A program made the position numbers and the translations under genes. Positions 47,901 to 57,999 of a stretch of 64,000 nt of DNA are shown here, in pieces (position 1 is the stretch's first letter; each line of letters starts with the position of its first letter). Where the stretch lies: the NCBI GenBank assembly GCA_002197995.1, contig NGZR01000002.1, forward strand, positions 2,046,001 through 2,110,000, given 5' to 3'. The notes under the pieces are model-generated. The model did not search any database and was not told the origin of the DNA. It saw only the letters and a program-made list of their open reading frames with translations. The DNA comes from Gaeumannomyces sp. JS-464 (Eukaryota > Ascomycota > Sordariomycetes > Magnaporthales > Magnaporthaceae).

Positions 47901-50670
47901 TTGGAGAAGCCGCCTGAGCCGCCCCCCGAAACTGTGGGCGGATGAGGAGCCGGCCCTTGGCTTGCCCTGGTGGCTTGCTTACCCCTCACCTCGCTCGACA
48001 GCATCCAAAATCTCTGTCTCGATAGGGCCTGGGCATCCAGCCAGCCATCCGCGGCTGCAGACGAAAGAGGCAATACACAGGCAACGTGCACATGGGCTTG
48101 AGCGGCTTCGGCTGCGGGGTGTCGGTAAAGACGCACCTTGCGGCGTGCAACCATCAGTTGTTCCCATGGAATTAGCCGCAGCGTCCCAGAAGATGCAGGG
48201 TGGTAAGCGTTGGTCGCCTCCATGGCAAAGGGCCGAGGCAACCTGCGTCTTTCTCCTCCTGGCCTTCCTCGTCCGTCCTCCTCTCCCCCTCCGCACCCAC
48301 ACCCAGACCCCAGGTGGCTGTACAAGTACACAGGATGTATAGACAGGACCTGTGCAAGCCAGATCGGCAAGAGAAAAAAAAAAATGAGAAAAAGAAAGAA
48401 AGAAAAAGGAGGCGGCCATTTGGTCGATCACCCGCACACAACTCCGCTGAGACGGGATGGTGTGTGGCGGGCACTGGCGGGAGCGCCCTGTCGCTTCCGC
48501 GTGCGTACAAAGTGCGGTTTTAGGACGGTGGGCGACAAGGATGGCCTCCCAATCACAATTTTGCGAATTGTAGGCAAGGCAAATTCCATTACGTCTCGTC
48601 TATCTACAGCATGCGCATGCGGATCGCATGCGGGTGGCATGCAGGACGGCGGGATGGGAAGTTTTATCTGGTGCCTCACTAGCAACTAACAGACGTGATG
48701 CATCGAAGCCGCCAAGCCCTAGCTGTAGACAGGCTACGGGTCTCGACGGCTCTATCACGGAGCTGCACCTCGGACTGGCTGGCTTACCTACACTAATGGA
48801 CTAACAGACGAACACAAGAACCTTGCGTGGGCAGCCAAGGCCGTATTTTGTGTGTATTCGAAAGCAAGTGCCTAGTCATACAGCGGAATTGGCCGTCCTC
48901 CGGACCCAGGGCTTTGGTCTAGGCAGGAAGCATGTCGCTCTCCCAGGTAGGGATCCCGTCATTCCCAGCTGCAGCCTGCTTTCTCGGGTAGTCAAGACGC
49001 TGCCACCACCAGTCCACCCGGCAGATGATGCCCCGAGGAGAGGAGCAGTCGACGCGGACGAGGTTCGTGGCCTCGCACGGCAGTGAGCGTCTGTCCGACG
49101 ACGGTGCGACACCAGAGATCTCAACCCTGCAAAAATTCCTCTTCCCACCCATGCGTTTTGTAGCACATGCCTCACCTATCTCGCTGGATCTCGCCTTGTG
49201 ACACACACCATGGTGATCTCGTAGAGCTGGGGCGATCCTCTTTTGTTTGGTGGCGTTCGCTAAGGCGGCCACAAGCGGGGGAGGAAGGGCAGCGGGGGGA
49301 GGGATCCCACCGCGCAAAAAAGAAAACCCCCAAGTCTCTGTCAGCTGGGACAACAACGGCTAGGGGGCAGGCAGGCTCTGACGCATGTCTCGCATCGGGA
49401 ACTACTGGTCAGCGAGAAGAGGAGAACATGTATTGGGACAGGCCCAAAATCAGGGGCAGTGGCCTCTTTCGCCGACAGAGAACAATTCTCCATTCCTCCG
49501 TCTCGGGCGCCCACGGCGAAAGAAGCGAGGACATTTTCTGCGAAACACAGTCTTGCTCCCACAGCCCCGGGACGGAATGAATATTTGGGAACCCGCAGCG
49601 GACGGCTGTTCCGGAATTACAATCTTGACCCCCTGACGTTGCACATCCTGCTCGCCCTGCTTCCTCGTCCCAAGCCATCTGAACAAGCTGCTGTAGAGGC
49701 AAGAAGAGGCAAAGGGAAATGAAAGCAGACTGGCGGAGCCAAGCTCTGCCGGGAGCCGCGGACACGAGATCTCGATGCCGCAATAGCAGCCCCGGCGAGC
49801 GCCTACGGCGAAGGCCTGGGGATGCGGTCATCCACCCGCCCATGCTCGGGCCCGACCGACGAAGGCTCCCCTCCCAAAACCGGTCAGATGCCACCGAGCA
49901 AAATGTCTGGACCATCTGCTCTCCCGGGATGTCGTGTAAAGGGCCATCCGCAGGATCAGTGTAAAAGGCCCCGTTAGCAAGATCACCCTCAACCCCGGCG
50001 CCGGCGCGCACCGCCGTGCAGATCCTCCTCCACTTCCTCTATAGACACCCCATACAGGCTTGCGCCACCCAGATGAATCGAGAACCGGAGAGGATTCAGC
50101 TGGAAGGAAGGGCGAGGTCGGACAGCGAGGGTTAACTGTGAAACCTGGAGGCGGCAGGACGGTCGCCAAAGAGCGACCCGTGCGACCAGAAGCCGCGGCA
50201 TCGACCTTTGGTGTAGCACCCAGATGGGTGCTGGCCAGCGCGATCGTGTCAGGGTGCGGAAAACCAGGCACGAGGGGGAGCCCAGGAACCGATGAGAGAG
50301 GAAAGACAGACTGTGCCGCCCCATCTCGCGGAACATGAATGCATCTAGATGTACCATATGGCAAGGGACGCGAAGCAAGGATCGGTAAGCGCCCTGCCAA
50401 GCCAACCCAAGGAGCCACGCAGAGTCAACGAGCAGGGCCAGTGGCCGAGACAAAGTTGTCGGCAGTTAAAGTAGTCTGAGGTTATGTGTAGCGCTCGTAC
50501 ATGATCGGGAGTATCAAAAAAACAAGTACAGGAAAACATCTCGATCGCAACAGGCAAAGGGATGGAATGCAGAACAAAGCGCAAGAAAGAAAACGACCGA
50601 ATACCAACGCATCAGGAGGCTTGGCTTGTTGGATCCCATCCCCCACCAATTAAACACCTTCTCCCCAACC
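44948..50670. other. Gene-poor region of about 5.7 kb
   Basis: I find no supported gene. Many open frames overlap on both strands, as expected in GC-rich sequence, but none has a recognisable domain or a good exon chain. The minus-strand frame at 46429-47160 starts with a signal-peptide-like MTVAALALILLL but continues as low-complexity sequence with another hydrophobic stretch and no family resemblance. The region may contain non-coding transcripts or badly broken genes. Confidence 0.4.
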
Positions 50671-52200
50671 CTACTGGACGTCGCCCGTCGCGAACAGTTC
50701 CAGATGTATCCGGTCGTGCGACACGCCCATGGCCTCGAGCCGCTCCCTCGTGTCGAGCATCCAGGCCTCGGGCCCGCAGAGGTAGTACTCGGCGCGCGGG
50801 TCCGAGACGTGCAGGTCGGCCTCGCCGTCCAGGCGGGCCAGGTCCATCCTGGCGCCGCCAAAGTGGTAGTGGACGCCCTCGACGTCGACGGCCGGGTCGA
50901 CGGTGCTGAGGAAGTGGCGCGCCCGCACGCGCCCGCCGCTGGCCCTCTCGATCTCGGCCACGCGGGCCTCGAACGGCCTGAGGCCGCGGGACCGCGACGC
51001 GTGCACCCACGACACGGGCCGCGTCCTGGCCGCCTCGGGCGCGGCCGGGTCGACCGTCACGCTCTCGAGGATGGACATGAGCGGCGTGGCGCCGACGCCG
51101 GCCGACAGGAGCACGAGCGGGGCGCCCCTCTTGGCCTCGGCCTCGGCCGGGTCGACAAAGAACTCGCCCTGCGGGTGCGACACCTCGACCTCGTCCCCTT
51201 CCTTGATCTCGTCGTGCAGCTTGAGCGAGATGATGCCGGGGGCGCTGGGCAGACCGCCCGGGCCCGTGCCGTCGTCGCGCTTGACGCTGATGCGGTAGTA
51301 GTCCCCCTCCTGGCGCGGCGCCTCGCTCATGCTGTACTGGCGGCTCTGCAGGTGGCCCATCTGCGGCACGAAGAGCTGCAGGCTGACGTACTGGCCCGGC
51401 CTGAACGGCGGCAGCTTCTTCCCGTCCGAGGGCGCGAGGTAGAAGGACGTGATGGCGTCCGACTCCTTCTGCTTGCGCAGCACCTTGAACTTGCGGAAGC
51501 CGATCCAGTCGCTGTGCTCGGCGTACATGCTGCCCTCGAGGTTGATGAAGACGTCGGCGAGCACCGCGTACGCGGCGGTCCAGGCGTCGACGATGGCCGG
51601 GGTGGCGGCGTCGCCCAGGACGGTGCCGATGGTCTGGATGAGGTGGTGGCCCACAATGTCGTACTGTTCGGGCCGGATGTTGAGCGAGACGTGCTTGTGG
51701 GCGATCCGGGAGACGGCGTGCGTGAGCTTGCCCAGGTCGTCGATGTAGGTGGCGTAGGCCAGGACCGAGGCGGCCAGGGCGCGCGGCTGGGCGCCCGTCG
51801 CCTGGCTGGTGGAGCTGAAGACGTTGCGCAGCTCCGGGTGGGCGCCAATCATGTTCTTGTAGAAGAGTGTCGTGATGGTCACGCCGTGCTCCTTGAGCAC
51901 GGGCGCCGTCGACTTGACGATGGCCATCTGCTCCGGCGTCAGCGTCGGCGGGGCCGCCCTGGCCGCCTTGGCCGCTGGGGCAGCGGAGCCGTTCGCCTGT
52001 GTCGTCTCGGGCCCGGACATGCTGCTATATGCTCGCGATGCTGCTGGGGCGGTGGTGTGTGCTGCTGCCGAGCCTGATGGGGACAGCTGGGAGGTCGAGT
52101 TAGCCGAAGTGATCTGGATCTGTTGCAAAAGTCTGGAGTGGCGTCCAAGAGATCGGGCAGAAGGAATGAGTCGCGGGACAGCAGTCGAAACTCTGAACAT
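50671..52200 (-). CDS. fhb: Flavohemoglobin (nitric oxide dioxygenase), with mitochondrial-type leader
   Basis: Intronless, 509 residues. Oxidises nitric oxide to nitrate with O2 and NAD(P)H. Seen: a globin domain (about residues 88-225) with B10 Tyr in LFYKNM, distal Gln in TGAQPRAL and proximal His in AHKHVSLNIRPEQY; an FAD-binding barrel with RQYSMSEAP; and an NAD module with GVGATPLMSIL and YYLCGPEAWM. Family members are normally about 400-420 residues, so about 80-90 extra residues lie at the N-terminus. They are rich in Arg, Ser and Ala with almost no acidic residues (MFRVSTAVPRLIPSARSLGR), like a mitochondrial presequence. A second methionine (MSGPETTQ, at 52020) would give the usual cytosolic length. 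Both forms are plausible. No frame break is seen. Confidence 0.95.
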   Translation of the reverse strand: MFRVSTAVPRLIPSARSLGRHSRLLQQIQITSANSTSQLSPSGSAAAHTTAPAASRAYSSMSGPETTQANGSAAPAAKAARAAPPTLTPEQMAIVKSTAPVLKEHGVTITTLFYKNMIGAHPELRNVFSSTSQATGAQPRALAASVLAYATYIDDLGKLTHAVSRIAHKHVSLNIRPEQYDIVGHHLIQTIGTVLGDAATPAIVDAWTAAYAVLADVFINLEGSMYAEHSDWIGFRKFKVLRKQKESDAITSFYLAPSDGKKLPPFRPGQYVSLQLFVPQMGHLQSRQYSMSEAPRQEGDYYRISVKRDDGTGPGGLPSAPGIISLKLHDEIKEGDEVEVSHPQGEFFVDPAEAEAKRGAPLVLLSAGVGATPLMSILESVTVDPAAPEAARTRPVSWVHASRSRGLRPFEARVAEIERASGGRVRARHFLSTVDPAVDVEGVHYHFGGARMDLARLDGEADLHVSDPRAEYYLCGPEAWMLDTRERLEAMGVSHDRIHLELFATGDVQ

Positions 52201-54033
52201 TGGGATAACGCTTGGCTGGCTGCTGCTTGATGGAGACGAACCTCTGATTATTCAAGATGATGGACGGATGTGACGCCTATTTAACCAGCCCCCAGATGGC
52301 CTGTCTCCTTGTAGATCCATCTCGCCGACGATCGTCCGCGCGGAGATGTCGATGCTGAGCTGACTCTGGAAACAACAAACTAGAAAAAAAAAACTCCTTG
52401 CCCCGTCATTCTCTCGGCGAGCGCTGCAGAAGGCATCATACGATGGGGCATTGCTGGAGCATCGAAGAGGGAACCCCCACAAAGTCAGGGTCCGCTCGCC
52501 CTCGGGAGTCATCGAGGCCCAGTCCTTGCCGGGCCAGAACGGATCAAGCGATTTGTAAGAGCTGTGCCATGATCAGTTCACTTTGCCTGTCTGGTATTCG
52601 CTGGGTTGCGATTTTGCTGCGGGAAGGCCCCGAAGCGTGCCGAGCGGGTTCTTGAAAATCCAACATGGATATTGAAGTTTTGCATCTCCGCGGCGGCTTT
52701 GCCCGGGCGGCGGGCAATGCCCCTCCAGTCCCCAGTGGCCTGGCTGTCAGCTTATTCAGCTTGGGCCCTATTTGCTTGCTATAGGCCCAATCAAGTCTCA
52801 GCTAGCTGCCCAAAACAGTACGGATCGATCCCGCCATAGCGGATGCTCAGGCACGAACCCCAGGCTGAGCCACGATTTGAAGTTGCAGTTGCACCGCAGA
52901 ACGCATCTCGACGCCTGTGAGATGGAGGAGGGTATTTGAAATGGCCGAGGGGCTCCGCGGGCCAAGCTCCTAAAGGCACTCTACATCCATCCCATCGCGA
53001 AAGAAGAGAAACCGAAGGTATTCATGTGCCTCGTGGGAGGCATAACGGCCACCCCGACGCCAGAATACACGCCTCGACACTGCGCCTCGTATGATTGCGA
53101 TCCATTCCTCTTGCTTTCCAGTTCAAATTCGTTTCCGCGGAAAAGGTTCCTTAGACAAGATCTACTGCATCTTGAAGCTGAAAAAAAGTGTTTCGATTAT
53201 TCGGTCTGCCCACAAACAGGCGAGCCCCCAGAAGCCAACTCCAAAAAAACACATCATGCCATTTTTTTTTTTCCCCCTCCCCAAATATGCCCCTCGTGAC
53301 CGCCAAATTGCAACACTCGCCGTCCTACAATTGGCATTGACGGGCCAGATTTCCCTTTCCAGTAGGGCGCGGACAAGCTACACTCTCCCAGGCATTTCTA
53401 GATCCGCATCCATTCGCTACCAAGATCGTCTGGGGGAATAGGTTCGCCCTGCCAGGCGGGCAGAACCGGGGAGCTGTCGGCCCATTCTTTGGTAATGGAA
53501 TCCAAGCTCCAGGCACCAGACGCTAGCCCCCTGGCCCCGCTGGAGCCCGCCTGGCCAGCCTGTGCTATCGCTAGCACATGCTCACGGAGCACCGCTACAA
53601 TTTTCTCACGGCATCGCGACCCCCACCGTTCACAACTCTGGCCTCGGCTCAAGCAACATCAAGTGCCGCGTCAAGCGAAAGACCGCCAACAATGCTTTGC
53701 TACACCCTACCCAGGCTTTGGTATGCGACTCGGCCTTGATCCCTCTTTGCTTATCCAAGTGCAGTGCCGCCAAGAGACAAGTAGACAATGGCGACCTTCG
53801 CAGGCAAAAACTATCGCTGGCCACAGGACAAAGAACGATCGCAACCGCCGCTGAAAGAAATTCTAGCGGTCCAAGAGGCACGAAACAATGGACACCTCAG
53901 CAGACAAAGTCCATCATCCCAATTGCCAGAACAGCCAGCATTGTCGCCCTTGTTGCGCAACACACCTGCACTCGAGATGGCTTTGGTATTTAGCCCGCCG
54001 CCTCTCCCAATCTCCTGATCCCGGTTCAGCAAC
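52201..54033. other. Intergenic region upstream of the flavohemoglobin gene
   Basis: About 1.8 kb, no supported gene. It carries the flavohemoglobin promoter (-) and that of the next plus-strand gene. Confidence 0.45.
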
Positions 54034-54936
54034 TTGGAACAACTTCCGGAGCAAGTGGTAGATTCAAGAAGCGACAAACAATCTCCAGGCTCCACCGTTG
54101 AACCTACCGTCTGCTCCCGGTTTCATCTTCGTTCCCGTAGACGACACAGCCGGCTGACCCACCATGTCTCCCATTACCTCCCCTCCCCCAGCGCCTCTTC
54201 TTTCCACTCGGCACGGTCGAGCCGCCCCAGCAGCTCCGACCGCTGGATCAACAGCGCCTGGGGCCAGCTGACCACCCCCACCGACCTGAACGAGGTCGCC
54301 GCATGGGCCGAGGAGCAGCAGGAGGACATGGCCAAGCCGCAGCAAACGCAAGTGCAAAACGCGCAGCGCAAGGCGCTCCGCGACTCGCAGCTCGAGTGCC
54401 TGACCGAGACGATGGCGGTGCTGGCCAACACAACCCTCGAGGCCTCCGCCATGTCCAGGTCGGTCAAGCGCTTCCTGGCCGGCAACGAGCGCCTGTCCGC
54501 CCAGACGCGGCCCCTCTTCCACCCGCGGCCGGGGTGCACCGGCAAGGAGGAGGAGGGCGAGGGCTGGGGCAACGAGGACTCGTTCGCCGACCTGACCGTC
54601 CACGAGATTCTGTTCCTCCACGTCGACTCCCGCCTGCTGAGCCTATCAAAGGCGACCGAGGACCTCAAGCGGGAGCTGCTTTCCCAGGACGAGGGGCAGC
54701 AGAAGGAGGAGGGTGAGCAGCAGCGACAGCAGGAGGAGGAGACCCGGGACAAGGTCCTCGCCCTCGCAAAGGCCGCCTCGGCGCTCAGCAACCTCGTCGC
54801 CATCAGAATGCGGCCCTGGAAGCGCTGCTTGGAGGCCCCCCAGCTGGACGATGCGCGCAAGGAGGCCGCTCTAGACCAGTTTGTTTTTCTTATCGATATT
54901 TGGCTCAGAGATCAATGCCGCTGCTCAGACCGCTGA
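54034..54936 (+). CDS. Hypothetical protein, charged and partly coiled-coil
   Basis: Open frame of 300 residues; I do not recognise a family. Seen: a basic, Ser-rich N-terminus, WINSAWGQLTTPTDLNEVAAW, then a helical, Gln/Glu-rich region (RDSQLECLTETMAVLANTTLEASAMSRS in two parts), FADLTVHEILFLHVDSRLLSL, and a Q/E-rich stretch near residues 225-240 with coiled-coil character. The start is doubtful: an ATG at about 54163 in another frame (MSPITSP) reads into the same protein if one base is missing in a C-run near 54185. The stop lies only 72 bases before the retroelement, so the true 3' end of the gene could have been changed by the insertion. Confidence 0.5.
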   Translation: MEQLPEQVVDSRSDKQSPGSTVEPTVCSRFHLRSRRRHSRLTHHVSHYLPSPSASSFHSARSSRPSSSDRWINSAWGQLTTPTDLNEVAAWAEEQQEDMAKPQQTQVQNAQRKALRDSQLECLTETMAVLANTTLEASAMSRSVKRFLAGNERLSAQTRPLFHPRPGCTGKEEEGEGWGNEDSFADLTVHEILFLHVDSRLLSLSKATEDLKRELLSQDEGQQKEEGEQQRQQEEETRDKVLALAKAASALSNLVAIRMRPWKRCLEAPQLDDARKEAALDQFVFLIDIWLRDQCRCSDR

Positions 54937-55003
54937 TCTGCCGAGGGCCACGGTAAGTGGTTTTTGTTATAGGCCATTTAGTTGCCGGTTTTGCACCGCC
55001 TTT

Positions 55004-55008
55004 TTGCG
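55004..55008 (+). other. Candidate target-site duplication, left copy (TTGCG)
   Basis: The five bases TTGCG directly before the 5' LTR recur directly after the 3' LTR at 61943-61947, as expected for integrase-mediated insertion. The two bases TC follow both copies, so the exact border is uncertain by up to 2 bases. Confidence 0.7.
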
Positions 55009-55283
55009 TCACACGGGGACGATCCCGGGACGGAAATCGGCCGGTCGGGCACTGGGAGTTGGCGCCCAAACCAAAAGTGAGGCGACCAATCAGGCCAGGG
55101 GCAGGGAACGGCAAGGGCATGGGCCCCGCACGGACCAAAGGACCCCTCTATTTATTCCCGTCGTTCTCCTCGATTCCCTCAAGCAGATTCTGGCTCCTTA
55201 AGCATCTTTTAAGGCCCTGAAAGATTATTAGCTTTTATAAAGTAATACACTTTCTTCCAAGCCGATATTATCCCTTTGTTACA
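55009..55283 (+). repeat. 5' LTR of the retrotransposon
   Basis: 275 bases ending in TTTGTTACA. It still has the GC-rich composition of its left flank and looks nearly unmutated: compared with the 3' LTR it carries the more ancestral base at all but one of the transition differences I counted by hand. Confidence 0.92.
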
Positions 55284-55589
55284 AATAATCTTTCTTTACC
55301 TAAAACCGCTTAGTAATAGCCTACTATTTTTCCTCCTAAGCTTTGGAAGGCACTATTTAAGTAATCCATCCCCTAATCGCGATTGGGTCGACAGCTACGG
55401 TCGGCCCCCGCCGCCACGGCACCTTCCAACCCTCTGCAAACGGCTCCTACGTAGCCGCTTGCGAAAACCTAGCCCGTTGCGCTACCACCTATACCAGCCG
55501 CATCGGTCCCCACCGTTAGTACCAATTAAAAAACCATTAATAAGGATAGCAGCAAGGAGGATTATAACGAGGATATTAAGCGCTTAAAC

Positions 55590-57900
55590 TAAAAAACTTC
55601 CGAAATTAAAAAGCGGTTTGAGGATTTCGACGATAAATTCCAAACAATCGCTAAAAAAGCTAAAAAATCCATCGATACGACTTGGGCTAAAGTTAGCTAA
55701 ATCGACGCGGCTTTTAAATAAACATAAAAGGAAATCCGAAATTACGCGGCCCAATTCGAAGCTTACGAACAAAATATCGTGTTATTCCGCGCTACCCACA
55801 CTTTATTTAATATGCCGGTTTAGGGCGATTCGCTTTAAGCTTACGGGGTTAACGAGGGAACCCCTTTCGTATCGCAAATAATGGACGTCCTAATAACGGA
55901 CGACGCGAAGGCTTTTATTTTATATTTAGCCCCCATTTTCGAAAAAGCTATAAGCTAAAAAGTTTTCCAATTCTTAAGGAAAATGCCCGACTTTCCGGAA
56001 TAAATGATTAACATTTAACAAAAGTTCGTTAACATTTACCGTACTATTATAGCCTTATTTAAAAGCGTCGAACGAAAAGCATTTAACGTTTAAAAATAAT
56101 TTAATAAGTTTAAAGCCTATTATAATAGCATTATTTACGGTTACCATACTTTCGTTTTTATGCATAAGGAAAAGTTTTACTAACGGATTTTTGCGGAAAG
56201 CTACCTGTTCGCTTAGTAAATATAGGGAAGCGTTGCCGTTTTAACGGAATAATAAGAAATACGCATTTAAGCTTTAGCTTACTTTTAAAACGCCACTTAA
56301 GCGAACCAAAATCGTTTTTAAAAACTGCAAAAACGATTTACCTTTTTTAAAAAAGGCGTCGAAAAATAAGCAAAATAAAAAAAAGCATAAATCCGAGCTT
56401 TTATAACTAAAAAACATGTTTTTTTTAACGATTTTACCGCCGCAAAAAAAAGGGTGCTTTTTAAAACACGGCAATTTGTTAAAAATATTTTAAAAAAAGC
56501 ACGACGCATAGAAAGGGAAGGGATTTATCCCCGCTTTTCCACTATTATATCGGCGTTATAACAAAACTCGCTACCTTTTGCGTCGTAATAAAGGTTATTA
56601 ACTAACGACTTTGCTAACGCTCCGGTTCTTTTTATTAAAGCAAAACCCGCGAAATAGTCGGATATAAAATAATCCGCTTCCTTTCGATAGGGAATCCTTA
56701 ATAAGGACCCCTTATTTCCTGCCAATTTGTAACGCTAGCAGGTTAAAGCTATAACCGCCGCTGTTTATTAGTAATATCGCGCCGCCATTGCCAAACCCCG
56801 GCATTTAAGCAACTTAAAAGGGCTATCCGGTATTCCTCCGTAAAAGCCACCTAATAAACTTCCCAATTATGTTACAATATTAAAAAACCTATTAAATTCT
56901 TTCGAATCGTTTTTTAACGAAAACAATCGCGATTAAAACGGCCGAAACGACCCCTAAAGGAAATCCTAACGGCTTAAAAACTCCAAACTTCGGGAAATTA
57001 TCCGGGAACTTCGGCGCGATTTTAATTAAACCCCCGCCCCGACCGCTATTATTAACCCAATTTAACTTAATAAGCTTAAAAAATACGAAAGGAAAAACTT
57101 AACGAAATTTAAACTTTGGTAATTCCGCGTTACTATTTACATAAAAATATACGCGGATAGCTTTCCGAACGACGTTATAAAAATTAACTAAATCGGATTC
57201 CTTTTTATTAAAAATGCCCAAATTTGGCATTACTAACGTATAAGGTTTATACGGGGAATAAAACTGAAAAATAACTGGAAAGCCTATTCGTTCGCACTTT
57301 AAAAACGTTTTAAAAACGCTACCGAACATTATCGTAACGCCCGAAAAATGCGAAAATTAAAATATAAAAGCGATATAATATAATACATTACTAAGCTTTT
57401 CGATTTTAACAAGGCCGTGTAATAGTTCGGCGTTACTTTTCGAAAACACATTTCCAGCACCTTACTAAAGGAAATCACTCGTTTCGTATATTTATAACAG
57501 GAAAGCCTTCCCGATACGAACGAAAAATTCCTAACTGCTATTTAATAAACAGGGAAATTTTATAAAATTATGCTTTAAAACCTAAAGCTAAAGCTATAAA
57601 CGGGAAAAAAAAGGCCCGCTTTAATATAAAAGCGTTTGAACGCGAGCCGTCCCCGCGATAACAGCTTTAAAAAGGCTAACAATTTAAACTAATTTTTAAA
57701 ACCGGCAGCTTAAAAAGCCGCAACCGGCGATAAAAAAAAACCACGTTTAGCCTTTTATTAAGCAAATATTAAAAGGTATCGACTAAAAAAATGTAAATTA
57801 AAAAAAACAAGCAAAAGCGGCATGCTAAAAATGTGGCCGGAAAAATTACCATATTTTAAAATGCTTCGCAAAAAAGGACGCCGCAAATAAAAAATTCCCG
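55590..57900 (+). pseudogene. gag relic with zinc knuckle
   Basis: No open frame survives, but a zinc-knuckle pattern C-x2-C-x4-(H to Y)-x4-C is readable at 57823-57864, with a stop in place of one residue and Tyr in place of the zinc His, both explained by C-to-T or G-to-A change. Upstream sequence is low in GC and full of TAA and TTA. The start of gag is not identifiable. Confidence 0.6.
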
Positions 57901-57999
57901 TCGCTTTTAGCTAAAGTGGCTAATAATAAAAGGGTCGCATTTAGCGACCCCCCGGGTTTAAACCCCAAAAAAGCAAAAATCGCGGCTATTACTACTAGC

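Noticed and set aside
50626..52077. 483-residue plus-strand frame opposite flavohemoglobin
   Set aside because: Antisense shadow; the minus strand carries all globin, FAD and NAD motifs.
55276..55881. Short open frames at the start of the retroelement interior
   Set aside because: They fall between mutated stops in the untranslated leader and gag relic and do not represent genes.
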